64,000 nt of DNA, taken from contig CM075103.1 of assembly GCA_037576195.1 (NCBI GenBank), positions 23,002,001-23,066,000 of the forward strand, given 5' to 3'. Below are positions 11,429 to 26,082 of the stretch, one piece after another (the first letter of the stretch is position 1; every line of letters starts with the position of its first letter). The notes under the pieces are model-generated. The model did not search any database, had not been told where the DNA came from, and worked only from the letters and a program-made list of their open reading frames with translations. Both the position numbers and the translations under genes were made by a program. Source of the DNA: Phytoseiulus persimilis (taxonomy: Eukaryota; Arthropoda; Arachnida; Mesostigmata; Phytoseiidae).

Positions 11429-14400
11429 TGGTTTGGTGAAGACAAATTTCTTTCTTTGATTTTGAGCGCGATTATCAACGAGCAAAGAGAGGAGGAGGGC
11501 ATTCGTGTCGATCACAACTGTCGAGTGCGAGCCGTCAACCGAGACTCTGATTCCCTCCATCATCGAGCTCTGCCGCATCGACTTCAAAGCATTCATGCCG
11601 TGCGGCCTGAAGCACACCATGTGAAAGAGCACAAACGCTGACGAGGGCGTCAACCTACCCGGGAAGGTTCTCATCCTCGAGCGGGAGGGAATCAATGTTA
11701 ATTCGAGTCGAGCGCTTCGAGAGCCTCATTCCGCACAAAAATCCAAGAGATTCGAACTCGCGATTTTTGATCGAAGCGCTTGACTTATCAATCCGACATG
11801 TTCCCTCGGGTCTTTCATCGAATGGAATTCTCGACTGGAGAAACATTTCTGCTCCACTTGTTCATCTCGGAAACTGTCCCGCTGAGAAATCGTCTCTCTT
11901 CTCATCATGTGTTGACGGTTTCGGATCGAAACATCGTCAGAATGCAGTCTCCCCAGCTTTTGGACCAAAACCAAGCGAACTTTCCGGACGAGGCGCTCAA
12001 AACTCGCGAGTTGCGCTCAAAAACACGTCCAGGGTCAGTTGTTGGAGACTGGCAGAGTCAACTCCGTGTATCGCACTCTGATTCCAACGACGTTGACACG
12101 ATCATAGACCGAAACGCGATACTCTGTCTGGGAGAGTTTTTTTTTTCTCTTTATTCATTGTCGCGTGTTCGAGACGACAGCGCTCGGTGTCTGCATTGTT
12201 CTCCAATCTTAGTTCATTGCGGTCAATTACAACCCGATCGATGAGAGGTTCACACGGACCATTGAGACTTCAGAGGGCGGAGACTGTTGTTGCCGTGGCT
12301 TTCAAAGCTTGTGCGGCGCCACCAGAAGCGGTTCGAGCGATGGCAGCGGTTGAAAGACTGAGGGTTGCGTGCATTACAACGTGAGAACGAACGCTGCTCG
12401 ACCTCAGATTCAATTGGTCCTCCACTCGGCATCGGTGGCGGCTGTCGCAGCGGCGGAGCTTGACTGCTGCCTTCAATGACTACCTACGCCACCTTGGAAA
12501 CCTCGAACTACAATCGATGACAAACATTGAGGGCTTCAAAATAAACGAGCTCCGACTCAATTGATTCTCCAATTGCTTGAATGTTTGCTCCGCACTCTTA
12601 TCTCGATGCTCGAGCGTGCGCGAGCGACATCAGAGACTAACGAGCTTCTTTCAGCGATGGATCTCGGCATATTGGATGGGATTTCGATGAACCGATCGGT
12701 ACTCGAGCTCTATCGGACTTCATTTGTCTCGTTCATTCGACTGTCCAAGGAAAACGTCTTCGAAACAAATGGAACAACTGACGCTGAGCCGGAGATGTGT
12801 TCATCCACGAACTCTTCATTGAAAGTTGATACGCAGGAACGCCAAGAGAGAAACGCGACCAAAAGTAGCGATTGCGGCATTTCCATGAGGATCTCCTCAC
12901 TTCGTCGTCTTCTAATCTTCCGCAAGGCCTCTCCATCGGACTTTCGATCCTGATTCTTTCCTATCGAGTGGATGCGCAGCCCAAGATAGAGCGAAATATA
13001 GCGCGAGGAAACGTCGAAACCACTCGGCGACGAGAAGTTCTCACATCAGTATGAGGCGCCCGTCCTTGTTTACTCTCTCAGAGACAGTCTATGACGGGGA
13101 ATCTTCTCTGGAGGTGCGCCCGGTCGCGGCGAAACTTTAGTCCCGATGATTGCGCTCATTGTGAGTGATTCGCTACCGTGTTCCGCCCTCCGGGATTCTC
13201 TATTTTATCGCTGTGACACCAGCTAAGCGACTGGGGAGTCGAGGGCATATCCGATGTTGTCTGGGAGTTCGGGACGCGCGTCAAATCTCGATAAAGTCAC
13301 ACCGGAACTCATACCCTTGAGGGACATCGAGTGTGAGATCCATCGCATCGCGGCACGAGGGAGCAGAAAAAAGACTAGACCACCCCCGTCTCCCCTCTCG
13401 TTCAAACCTCCCCACCGCCAAACTACACTGGAGCGAGTCAAGTACAATACCCAGTGGAATTCTCGGCCGTGAGAATCAGCTGATCATGGCTGTGCCGGCG
13501 CTGCTAGCGTGGGATTCACTGTGATCACGTTGGATATTACAGGTGAGAAACTGCTAATTTCCTGAGATTTGTTCTCTCGAGTGTCTCCCACTAGGACAGT
13601 ATTTCGAAAAATCGTATTTTGGAGGCGAAAGTGAGCTCAACTTTCTCTCAACCAGAAAGAAGCTCTATGAGAGCAGTTCACAAAATTTCGAACTGAATAC
13701 ACATTTCGATGAAGAATTTCTGGCTGGCTCAACTGCATCGGAGACAGATCCTATGAACGGGAACGGAGGAGTCCTCAAAACGAGGCGGGTTTTGTCAACG
13801 AACGACTCCAGCCCGAGCGAGAAGGCTCACGAGTGGCTGGAAACGCTGTATCAAAACACCGCTCGTGTCGAGAAACAAACTCCCCGAAGAAGCCTGGGGG
13901 TGTTGTTGCTGTTCGTTGGAAAGGAGAAACCAAGGAACTTCAGCCAGCAGGGAAGTTCCATACAACGCGGGAACTTCAAGAGTATTCCCCTCGATGAACC
14001 CAGAGTCGGACTTGCCCAGTGAGGGGCGGGTATTCACGCCTTTTCCCCGCCCTGCAGCTTGGAGTACTACCGCTGCTATTTCCAGGAGCGCTCCCGGAGT
14101 ATGCTCGAGGAGTTCGTTCCACGCGCTGTCTCACAAATACGGGCATTCACGGTGGCCAACTAGCGAATCACTCGATGAACGAAGGAACGCCTAGAATGGG
14201 TTGGGTATTCACACTAGCGAAGCTCCTGGCCGTATGAAAAATGAGTTTCCCACAAATGGGAGAATCACTTGGTCTTTTCTCCGAGCTGCTCGAACTCCTG
14301 ATCCCCCCCGCGGCCGCTGCGGACGGTGCTCGTTCCCTTGCTTGTATCATTCAGGAGCCGACTCTTTTACCATTGTATTTACAGCCGTCGTGCACTCTCA

Positions 14401-17400
14401 CTCCTTGAGTACAATGTAACGGGTCACACTGTCGAAGTCATTGAGCACATTTTATTAGCCTTCGAGTGGTGGTAGTCGCAGTGGCCTGCACGACAAATTG
14501 CATTGGGTCATTCAGATCAGAAGGCTGTAAAGTCAGACCCTGGGAACCTTATCATCAGTGTATCGTTTGCTTGCTCGCCGAACCAGCTCCGGGCTGTTTT
14601 GCTTGCTCGGTTTTGCGATGACAGCTTTTGCGTGTGTCGATCTCACATCACTGCCGCCAACTGGACATTATGACCAAGGTCATAAGGTAGTCAGATCTGC
14701 TGACCCGTGCTGGCAGTATCAGTTCAGCGAGCATGTCCGCGGACTTCCATCGGAAGCCGACAACGATCGACACCGCCACGGAATCCGGGTCGCTTTCAGG
14801 AAAAGGATTAGATTCCATAGGGAACTCAGACAAGAGATCAAAGTCACCGACGTTGGATCTCGCCTCGGGGCAGATTTTGGACCGCTCTCCTCGGAGTCCC
14901 TCTTTTTAGGTTGCTCGACTCTGAAGTTCCCATGGCTCCCCCCGTCTCTCTAATAATCGAACCAAGAGGTAGCTGGTGGTCCGCACAAGAAGTATCTGAG
15001 CCAATCAGGGATTTTTTGGACAGACTTTTTCAAAATGGTGTAACATATCGGGCGGTGCTAAGGTGTGTCATCGTATCAACCTGCTGCTTCTGTTTCTGTA
15101 GAATGTAAAACAGGCGCGCCGAAAAGAGGGGGAAGGAAAAGGCGAGCGAGCGGATCACAACGCGGACACGAAGCCGATAATAGTGTATTATGGACACTGA
15201 GCTCGGGAGCGAGTGAAGGGGTCGGTTGGCTGCTCGGCCGGCGAGCCGGAGTTTGGGTGGGATATTTTTTTGAAGAGGGCTGAGCGTAACTCAGATGGAC
15301 ACAGGTTGCTTCAATTAGCTGTAATCCCGAATTAGAGATGGGATCGTTTGTGCCCCACCGGACAGGGAGATCCACTTTCAGAGTTGGAGAGAGAACGAAA
15401 AAATTCAACTTTTTGCCTCGAACAACTCCGATCCATCTGCACAAAGGGTGCGGGGACAGCGAAAGCCAAGCCAGCCGGGTTCAGATGACGACAAAAAGTT
15501 TCCTTGAAACCGAATAGTGTCGATGCCTTGCCAGTGGTCGGGCGACCGAAGTCAGGCTTTGCCTGGTAAGCCTCATGTAAACCTGCGTGGGGCATGGAAC
15601 TGACTGCTGACTCCTCCCTTCTGCTCTGACAATTCCCGAGTGGAAGCCATGGAGGCAACGACGACGAGAAGATCGATTTCCTCTTTTTTTCGCCAGAAGC
15701 TCATTCTTGTTCTTTCTTCAGGTTCTTGAACTTCGTTTGAGTTCGTTCCTTGTTTTGATGGAGGTCGGCTTTGTACAGGAGGGCTCAGGGTACTTCTCTC
15801 GCGATACCAGGACTTCAAGTTGGGTTCGGATCGGGAACTTCCGAAACAGCGCCGGATAGAAGAATCAAATAGCTACGATGTTCAGGGAGCTTTCGTCGAG
15901 CGATAAGTCGCTCTGCCGCGTTGAAGGTAAGCTGACACGGAGCGCGGGAATGCATCCAAGACCACGATCAAACTCAAGATCGTTCCTCAGTGCCGAGTCA
16001 AGCCTCTTCTCCCCCCGCCCCCCGTTCGATCGCTTCCTCGCTCATGCCGGGTGAAGAAGACGAATCTCACTAATTAAAGACTTCACTGACCAGCGCATCG
16101 AATTTACATATGGATGTGTTTTTTGCACAGTCACTTACAAGCCGACCGGCGCACGAACCAACGTCTGAACAACTTCTAAAGCGCTCCAGAGAGTTTGGAG
16201 TCCGAAGACATTTTAATGGACTGCCAGCTCTCTTACACAATTTGTTCGGATTCAGATGGATGCCGAGTCAACCAACCCGTCACCCGAACTCCTACCCCTG
16301 GGACCGGCCGGGGCAAACTGAGTTGCCCAACGAACTTGTTTGTTCGGACGCAACGCGAAAAGCGAACTCCGTCTTGTACTAGATTTCACAGAGAAGAAGT
16401 CCCCGGGAACTCCTTTTCGATGGCTGAGAATATATCGCGCGATTCTCGAGGATTCTTCCCTTGGCGGTCGAAACAAAAACAAACAGTTCATCTGGAGGAC
16501 GGCGGTCCCAACCAGGGCTCCGCGGCGGAGCGTAGTTTTGTTATTATCCGAGCGATCTCGACAGAAATTCGACTAGGGCCGCACGTGGCTCGCACGAGAA
16601 TTCGGACTCCCCCCGTAGGACTCTTCGACACGTTGACCATTGGCCGGTTTGAGACAACGATTCGCGGCAATATCTCCTCTTGTCAATATAGTGTGCAGCA
16701 TCAACGCGCTGATCCCGAGCCCATTTTTTATCCGCTGTAATAATCAACAACTCTGGAAATTGCCGACATCAATCTTGACAGCGGTGATGGGCGAATATTT
16801 GTTCTCGTTGCTGGCTCAATACCCGCTTCTTCTTTTGGCTCTCCATGCTTATATTTGAAACGCGGGGGCGGTTGCTCCCATCGAACATGTCGAGCGAAAG
16901 TATATTAATACGCACGGAAGACAAGGTGGTCGTTTAGTGAGGTAAGTGGGGGGGTATCTTGACAAATATGTAGGTAAGACAACCCAAACCCAAGGGATCC
17001 GCTCCGCTCGTTGGCTAGCCACTCGGCTGCCCGGCCAGCCGCTTCGTTGGCTCGGAAATGGAGAAGACAGATAGATAAGAAGCGGGCGCCGATCGCTTCG
17101 AGTTTTCGTTACTTTTCGCAACGCTCGCGCCACAGGTTTGAAAAGTTGAGGAGTGATTCCGAGCTCTGAGGACGATTCGGAGATTCGGGAACACAGTCAT
17201 CCGAAAACATGAGGAATGGTACCGTCTCGGGGATTGGTTGAAATATTCGGAAATGGCGGGTCGGTTGGGTGGAGACCCTAATTCGTGAATTCGCACAACG
17301 ATCTCCGTAGGGGGGTCGAGGAGAACGATTTCGGAGGTCGGATTTCACCGGTTGGCCCGGGACCACCGGGAACGTTCCTTGAGGTCTTGTCACACCTCGA

Positions 17401-20400
17401 TTCCGGGAAGTCGGAAGAAATATGCCTGAATCATCGACGAGTCGAGGTTTGCGCAGTGCCAAATCTTGCCTCAACTTGAAAGAGTCAGCGGCAATGAATC
17501 ACGTGCATATAAAAATTATGGAAGTGGTGAGGGAAAAAACGAAAGTTCTTCATCACCGATCCCGCAATTAACACCGAGACGGCTATTCAAAGCGCCTCGC
17601 GTCGGAATTCAGCGAGAGTAGATCGCAGGAAGGGCGAACTTATGGGTGCGAGGGGAAGGAACGATGACGAAAGATACAGAGACCGCAAGTTTGGCTGCTT
17701 GTTGAGCAAACTCTCCTCGATCGAATCCATCATCGTTGAAGCTCGATGATCGGTCATGTGCGGACAATACAGAGAGCCCGGCGGGCTGTCTCGTGGAGAA
17801 CCATCTCCGCTCTGCACGTTCGGGTTCGTTTGGCATCGACAAGTAGCGCCTTTGCATAGTTCTCGCTGAGCATCACACGGCCTTCTCAGCGGTATCAACG
17901 GTCAGCTGTGACCAGAGTGATAATTAATTGAAAAGTTTAACTTACTCGTTCGCCGGCACTGCACAATGCGCAAGGGTTAAAACGCTCTAACTATTAGCGA
18001 GTGACCCACTATTACCAATCTATCTCTGTCACCGGACCGGCTGGCACTTGAGGCGCTCGCTCGGCCTCCGATCAAGATCCGCTCTTGATGAATAGATTCA
18101 TTGTTGAATCAACTCTTCCCTTTTAAGTGATTGCGTAACTTTCCTCTCCCGACAAACTTCCTTTCAAATCTCTCTTCCGAGGTTCCGGTCTTGGCGGCTC
18201 CGCGGGGAGGGGATCGACGCCTCCGAATATTTCGAAAGGTATTTCAGAAGCGAGTCAACTGCGTGCGGACCGTGCCTGACGTGCAGTATCTTTCAGCCGG
18301 AACAACGAACCATTGGGAATCTGTTGGATGCAGGAGAAGAGCTGCTCTTTTCCGTCATCGCCAGCTATACGGGACAACTTTACGACGCCTCCGTCGTTTT
18401 GAGATTCGCGGATTCATCCGATTGTGGACTTCTCGCAGCAACAGTGGGCTCTAGACCGACTGCTGACGCTCGAGCACACGGCTCAAGCCCTTGCTCCGGG
18501 AGAGACTTCCAGCTATTGCAGATGTCATTCGAGTCGACAAAGCCGTCGTGATCTAGTTATTTCTTGAGCGCGCCGCTACGTTTGCACTACCAGGGCCAAA
18601 GGCACGGCTCGGCAGCAAGCCTGGGAAGCCCGGGTAGCGAGCAGGCTGCGGAGCCCGGGATTTCTCAAAAACACTTTGGTGCGTTCAATGACCACTTCGA
18701 GGTAGCTCTCGCTCCCGCAAAGTGCCCGGCCACACATTGTCACGAAACGTGTGTGTTTCGTGGAAATCGCCGCAACCAACAATTAGCGCTCGATCCTCGC
18801 GCGGGAGCATCGTCCTCTCCCGATTTGACTAAAATAATCCAGAGCAGCATCTGGGCATCTGCTCGCCGGCCGTTCATTAAGACAAGCTGGCTCCTAACAT
18901 TTCATCAGAACCCCAGGCTGATAAACCTGTACTCCTGGTTACGGGAATCCATTTGGCGATGTGTGGACGAGAACTCTTCCACACAAGCCTACGGATAGGG
19001 AGATCTGCACACCTACATACATCATCTCGGGATGAGATGCTCACCGCGCGATCCCGCCCGGGGAGTCGTGCGGTCTGAGACGCCGCCACCGGCGAATTGA
19101 GTTCCAGATGTTCGACCTCCGGATCTGGAGAAATTTCCGACTGCGAAGATCCCCACATTCGAGTGCAAGTTAAAATCCGAAGTCACCGAACTTACGTTCG
19201 TCTGCCATTACCGCTATCGTAATGCCCCGGGGGGCGGATTCACGGCTCCGATGTGCATTCGGTGAAACTTTCTACTGAGCAACATCCCAGATTCAGCGTG
19301 ATCTTGGTTTGTCGCGGTCGGCGTCCTCGGAAACCCGCTTCGAATCCTCATTCTAGCTCCTGGCCTGGAGGAGGCACATTGTCGATGAAGGCCGTTTTTA
19401 ACGTAAGCCACGAACTGGACAATCTAGAACGTGAGTGCGATCAACGAAGGGAACCATAGAAACACTCACAAACAAGGAAGACCAAAGATGCGGAACCGGA
19501 TTCAGCGGGCTCGTTCAACCGGGGACCTCTTCCGGAAACGTCCGCGGAAATGCAACGAGCCGCCAGATAGTTCCAATGGGATATAACATAATCATCTCGG
19601 TCCCAGGATCAGATAGCGCGGACTAAAGTCCGAAATCCAATTTCGACCGGCGCCAGAACAGCGCCGAAACCAGCGATGGCTTAGTGCGACACTACCAAAT
19701 GCAAAAGCAAACGCGATTCACCAAGGATGACTGATCGACCTTTGGAACGCGCCAGTGACTGGAGATTCAGGCTCTCTGGAACCGACTTGTAGTTCCGCCC
19801 GAGAGCTGCTCAAGCCTTGGAACCAACGCTTGATCTCTGGTTGATGCCAGCGGTTGCGCACCCCCCGGGAATTGATCCCCCGACTCACTCGAAGTCCTCC
19901 GGAGCGGAATACGCTCGGAACGGTTTCCCATGGTCCGAGAGCTCCTGTCGACAAATCCACCAGAAAGCCCCTCGAACGACACGAAGCTTCGAACTGGTAT
20001 TTAGCTTCCTGGAGAAAAACCGTCGGCCACTCACCATGCTATCGCCAGATTCTCAAGGCGACTCCTTTTCTAGAAACATCGACATCCACCTACGGGGGAG
20101 AACGTTGTTGTAAACAGATACGGAGCGAGAGGACAACGTACGTCGTCCGCTGCGTACCCCACCGCGAGCCCACCAGCAGTTCACCGTTTCTCGGGCGGAC
20201 TCTCCCTCTCCGATGTTTTGCTGCGACGCCATGTTCCTTCTTTAACGTCTCTCCACGGTTGGAGTCGTTGACTTTAAGTACTTGCCGAGTTGTTGCCAAC
20301 GCCTGCTTTGCCAACCGCAGACTGAAGCGATTCGTGTCTGTCGTGACCGACGCTCGGCGTCAGAAAGTAGATGCCGAGGTTTGGCATCGGGCTTGGGACA

Positions 20401-23267
20401 ACAGCGCCGATTGTCCGAAAGCCTTCGCAGCTCCTCGTGTTTGAGCACAGTGCAGATTCGAAATTTCCGGAAGAATATTTGAAGATGCTGCCGGGACCGT
20501 TCAGGCGCTTCCAGAATCCTGGGTTTTCGGAATCGCATTCGCATCGCTGTGCTCACGCTCGGGAGCTCCTGCGTCTCAGGCCTTCACTGATAGGCCCAAA
20601 AAGTACTTTTTCGATCCGGTTACCATCCGATCTCGGTCACCACCATTTCAATCGACTAGAAGTGCAGGTACCCAGAGATGTCCGGGCCGAAGCGGACGAG
20701 TTTTGGAAAACGCCATACGATCGGTCGACGCCGATTAGGAGGTTTGCAAGATCATTGTGAACTTTCCGATAAGACTGACGTGAACTCCGTCATTACACGG
20801 GCACTGGCTGTTTGCATCTCGAAGAGCCTTCTCGCCTCGCATCTTCCCATGATTATCTTTCTCGGTTCGTAATGTTTCCACAGCGCACGGTATGAGTTTT
20901 CCGCTCTGTGACAGTTCTCAAAGAGGGCTCCGTCAGCTGCAAATCCAGGACTATTCGGGCTCAGGATCGATGAGCGGCATGCATGAGCTCGTCAATATCG
21001 CGTTTAAGAACAGCCTTCACTTCCCGCGACCTCGCGACCCAGCCCTGAAAATACCTATCCGAGACGAGCTACCATCGTCGCTTTTTTCGCTTTTCAGCGT
21101 TGACGACAAACTTGTGAGGCACTTGCTTGAGCCAGAGAGCTTCTTCCACCGAGACCCACACCCATGATTCGCGATGAAGCCCGTCTCGTCGTGCTAGGCA
21201 ATGCATCGACCGAGATCGCTGCTCCCAGCAGATCACTTGAGAACCCGGAAGACTTCTCCTCGTTCTCCTGACCAGAAACATCCCCCAGAGCTTCGTCAAG
21301 ATCTTCCTCGTGTCGCTTCTGGAAGAAAGTCCGCGGTGGACCCTGATTGACTGGTCTGCACAACCCGCCATATCTCAAGTGGCTCATTGAGGCTCAGACA
21401 CAAGGAGGCCTGAAGTTCCACATGGAATGCATCCCAAAGCGTAGAAATACAAGGAAAGCGCGTTCCCATTACCTCGAGTTCGCCCGATTCCCGGAAACTC
21501 GTTAAACAGTTGCGCGCGACGGATGGGCGCATCGAAATCTTCCGAATGGCCAGTCTTGTCATCGAATTTGAGGGAGCAAATGTGTCCGTCTACTTTCTCA
21601 TTTTGCCGTGATCGATTGCTGCCGGATTCCCTCCCTCTCTCCGTGATTCTACACCCCCTTGAGTCTTCTGTTTGATAAGAAAAGCTCGTCTCTCACATTC
21701 CAGCTGTCGGTGCTCGTTTTCCGATCTGTTTTGGGAATTTCGCTCCCGACTCATAGATCCCAGCCTCGGTTTGAGATTCGATTCCGTCGTTGGAACGTTC
21801 TCTACGGGTTAAGTCACCGTCTCCCGGTGCCTCAACCAATTTCGAATTAAATGTCGCTCCAGAACGAGCGAGTTCGTTGCCGCGGCCATCTGTTCATCGA
21901 CTAAACAAGTTTACGCATCGGGCGAGTGAAACCTTGGCCACGGTTATTGCCGTGACCTCTATACACACAAACACGCATTGGTACGCTCATGCTTCGCTTT
22001 TGTGTGCCTGAGTTAATTCTGCGCACAGGTGGCCTAGCTGGCAGGCATCGAGCGATGATGTGCACGATAGATGCGACAGTTCTAAATATTTGATGAGTTG
22101 CGTCGTTTGGCAGAGGCCAAAATCAATGACGGTTCGAATTTCGTCTCTCCTCGTGAAGCTTTGATGAGCGATGTCGTTTTCCCAACTGGAGCTCTCCGTG
22201 TTGCGGACTCGCGTTCAACTTGTTCGCCACGCACGAAGCAACGAAGTTCGACGGCCGGTCAAATGGCTCAAAAGGGGAGCGCTCCGATGAAACTCTGCGG
22301 CATCCTGAAACGGAATCTTTGGGCTCGTTTGTTTTTTCTCGTACGACTCGCGGGGCGATCGCGCAGTGCTACTGCAGGTGGGCTTCGTGAATGGAGCGCG
22401 GGTGCCACATGCACGCAGTTGCCTTAGCTCAGAAAAATAATATCAATCGCTACATCGGAGTATATCGGAATGATATCAATCCCTCTTCGGTCCTAGGACT
22501 GGAACGGCCGGATCTCCAAGGGAACACCATTCCTGAACGGCCGGTCACCTCTCCCTAAGAAAATTGACGTTGGGTCGCACGAATTGACGGGGTGAACTGA
22601 TGCCGCTGTACCCAAAAATCAATTTCATTCAGGTGGGTTTCTCCGGACTGTGAGACCGGCCGATCCACGTAGCTCTCGAGTTGAGTCAACCGACGGTGAT
22701 GGGTCTCAGCAAAGGCCCATTGTACGGATCTCCGTCGCAGTCGATAGAAGTTTCGTTTAATGTGAAAAAAATTATTCGCTTGAGTTCAGGCCTTCCGTTT
22801 TTCGTCCATCCGGTCGCACCAGGCTTCAAACTCTTCGAATGCACCGGGTGGTCGTCGTCTCCAGAGCGTGTCGAGCGTGTTTTCGTTATTGTCATCGAGC
22901 CGAGGAAAGAGCGAGGCATCAACAGCCAGACTAGAGATCGAGCGGCTCATGAGGACCACCGGTCTCTTCTTTTGAGTCGATATCACCGAGCATCGGATCG
23001 GGAGGGTTATTTGTGCCTTCTTCCTCTTCGTTTCCCCTTCTCCCCATTCCAGGGGGTGGGGGTTATCTACAGGCACCAGTCGATTTTCTGCCAGGAGTTG
23101 ACACCGTTACCCCATTCTTTGAGGGTTCTGATTCCCAATCGAATGCTCACATACATGTTGCGGCGGTTGAGCTTCACCCCATACGTTGTAGTGACCTCGA
23201 AGCGTTCCTGCGTGCATAACCGCACGGGATACCAGATCCGCACATTTCCGATATCCGCAGCATGAGA

Positions 23268-23281
23268 GGGGGGGGGGGGGG
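23268..23281. repeat. poly-G tract (14)
   Basis: Uninterrupted run of 14 G in intergenic DNA. Confidence 0.9.
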
Positions 23282-25797
23282 ATACGATCGCAGAATCCGA
23301 ATCCAGCGGATGGTGATTTTTTCAAGATGCTGCATCCCGGAAGCTAACCGGTTCCAGGCCTCGAACCCGCTCTTGTCGAGGTGTTTACGCATCTTTCTTG
23401 TCTCTCCCACTGACACAACTCGTTCAAGATTCGCTATTGTGCGACGCGTTCGTGTGCGAAGTCAGGCACAAAGGTGCTCGACAAATCGGAATCTCTGATG
23501 GTGTCCAGGGACCTCGAAGATCACAGCTGACCACTTTCCCTTTGGGTGAGGTTGGAGATGATCCCGATCGCTCCGAACTGCAGCTCTTTCGTTGCTCCCG
23601 AAGAGCCGAGGCGACGCGGAGCATGGATTCAAAATGAAAATCGAAAGCCAACGTCAAGAGATCCGTTACTCTCTGGACAAACCTGTTCACACGTGACGAC
23701 CACGATTGGTCCATGGCAGCCGCCGCCCGTCCGCCCGATCGATGAGCTGCGTTTCAATCATCATCTTGGGGCCTGGTGAGTCATGGCTGGGCCACCCGAC
23801 AGACGCGGGAACACCCCCATCGCTGGGAAGCGAAGCTCACCAACACACAGAGAGCGTCGAAAACTGTGTCCCTCTCTCACCATCAGCTTGTTCTAAGAAT
23901 GCCGGGGCTGGCTTGTGGGGGACCGAGGGGTTCGCTCTAGTTTGGGAACGGGGAAAGGAGACCGGGGCTCAGGGGAGCTCGGGCGGGGCGCTAGAGAATG
24001 GAAGAGGTGAGAACGCCGAGGAGAAAGGCTAGTTAGGAATTTTGGGTTAAAAATGTCCACCCAAAAGAGAGCGACGCTTCTCATGCGGCGTGCTTCAACT
24101 GGAGGAAATCCACGAGCACCGGCATCATCACCGTTTCAACCTACTTACTGCACCATGACCATATCCGCGAACGAAAGTAGTAGCAGCGGGGAGCGCCAAG
24201 AAAGTGTGACGAACTAATTAAGTGGGATTTATCTTAGCTACTATTTTGGGAACGAATTCCATCAAACAGTTGCTTCCCATGCGAGAGAGAAGGGTAGACT
24301 ACGACTGTTTGAATCCTACGCCCAGTCCCACAGCGGGACGCCATCGGATCCGACACCGGCTCTGAGAGAGGCGACCAGTGTGAGAAGCCGCTGATCCGGG
24401 GCTGCTTCAGGTGGCCCTCAGAAGTATCTTCAGTCTCTCCGGAGGACATTCTCCGGAAGACGCGTGCTCCCTGATTGACGGGCACTAGCTGAGAAATCGA
24501 GGAAATAGACAGGCGTGCCGTTCTACTAAGGACATCGATGATGGAATGGTACTCTTTACTGAACCCGCGCCTCCCGATAAAAATACACATTCTGAAGGAC
24601 TGAAAATTGGTTGGATGTGCCCCCTCCCCCCAAATGGAGAATCTACGGTACTAGCAGAGAAATCTTGCAGAGTCAGTTTCGTTCGATATGTCGATTTGTA
24701 TAGACTCCGACGATGCTGTTTCGCGGAGTCGATTGATTGCTGTTGATCCTAATCAAAATCTCGACGACAACTCTGATGGGCGTTTCCCAACCCAGGGGGA
24801 AGGACACCGCGTTTCGGAGGTCAATGGCCTTTCGGCGGTGGTTTACGAGACCGACGCCGTAGACTCGAGGGAGTACTCCGTGCTCATATTTATTTGTACG
24901 TCACCGTATGAGATGTTGTCGTATCCATTGTCGTCGTTATCGTTATGCGCTGCATGCGTCGTGCTCCTCAACTGGCCTAATGAATGGCTGCACGGAACTC
25001 GGGGGACATCTTGAGCCGGATGGTCAGCACGTGACCCAAATACCGAGTTCGCAAACTGGCCGATTTTTAGAATGGGAAAAGATTGATGAATCCAAATCTC
25101 TGTCTCGAGCCAAAATAGTAAGTCAACTGCTCCAGCGCTTCTTCATTAAAACGCACTCACTGCGATCGGCGGCCAGGCGAGCTATTGAGCGCTGCAGAGA
25201 CTCGACCGAGCGAGGCGACGAGACAGACGAGCGGAGTAAACGAGCGCTGCCGACGCGGGAAGGAAAAAATACGAATTTGATTATCATCAGCATGCTGAAG
25301 GAAGGGGTTGCGAGTTAATGGACAGGAGTCCTCAAGGAATCGAGTTCATCTCCTAATTCGATGATGGAGACACGGAGGCAGCCTGCTTCGAGTAAAATCG
25401 AAGGGAGTGCATAGAATTCCGTGGAGCGAATCAGGATTGCACGTTGTGGTGGAGCTTTGGCGGAAGTGCGATTGAGATGCAGGAGAGTGCGCTGAGGAAG
25501 GCAGCATCCCTCTCCGAAAGTTCGACCGTCATAGGTGGACTATACTTTTCCGAGCGTATCGGTCGAGTCTTCTCAGTCCAACACGTAAAGAAGATGAGCC
25601 CGGTCTGCATTCCGTCGCTCAAAAACCCAAATAGAACCCTCATCTTCGAAATTCACCGTTTGGAAATTCTCAGCCGTATCACACTTTCGGATCGATTCGA
25701 GTCTTTGGTGATCAGAGTGACGAGATCCCGAGTCTTACAAGGACGGTCGGTCGGTCGAAGACGGTGCTTCGATTCAAGCGAAGCTCCAGACGTCTTC

Positions 25798-26082
25798 ATT
25801 TTTCCAGAGCGGAGTTCCATCGATGTTCACAATGCTTACACTCACGTCCCCGAATCAAGCTGCTCTTCATTGAAAACAATACGAACTATCAGGGTCCGTT
25901 GTTCGACGGGACGTCCCGATTCCTCAATGCCCACCAGGACATAGCTCCCTCGGAATTCCGATGGATTTTCCGAGTTCCCACCATATTCTACATGAATCGA
26001 GGATTGGTCGAGGCCGGGTGTCGCTCTTCTGAATCTGCCTGCTCCGCGATGATTTTCGAAACGTTGACAGAGCCGTCGCACA
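25798..26082 (+). other. possible orphan exon
   Basis: A pyrimidine-rich acceptor (CATTTTTCCAG) and a perfect donor (CACAG|GTAAGG) flank 285 bases that are open in one frame. The frame has the peptide IKLLFIENNTNYQG near its start. I found no partner exon in matching phase on the right: the acceptors I tried run into stops. No family is recognised. Confidence 0.2.

Noticed and set aside
10322-12244. Fragments reminiscent of BEL/Pao retroelement Gag and Pol
   Set aside because: The Cys/His cluster does not have CCHC spacing, and no protease, reverse transcriptase or integrase motif follows. No long terminal repeats are visible.
18246-18551. Plus-strand frame with DASVVLRFADSS resembling a retroelement RNase H segment
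   Set aside because: The likeness is one short block, the catalytic acidic residues cannot be placed, and there is no neighbouring polymerase domain.
19854-20444. 196-codon plus-strand open frame
   Set aside because: No recognisable domain, Arg/Ser-rich composition typical of non-coding CG-rich frames, and no splice or promoter context.
22681-23265. 194-codon plus-strand open frame
   Set aside because: Overlaps equally open minus-strand frames, lacks an ATG at the start and shows no family resemblance.
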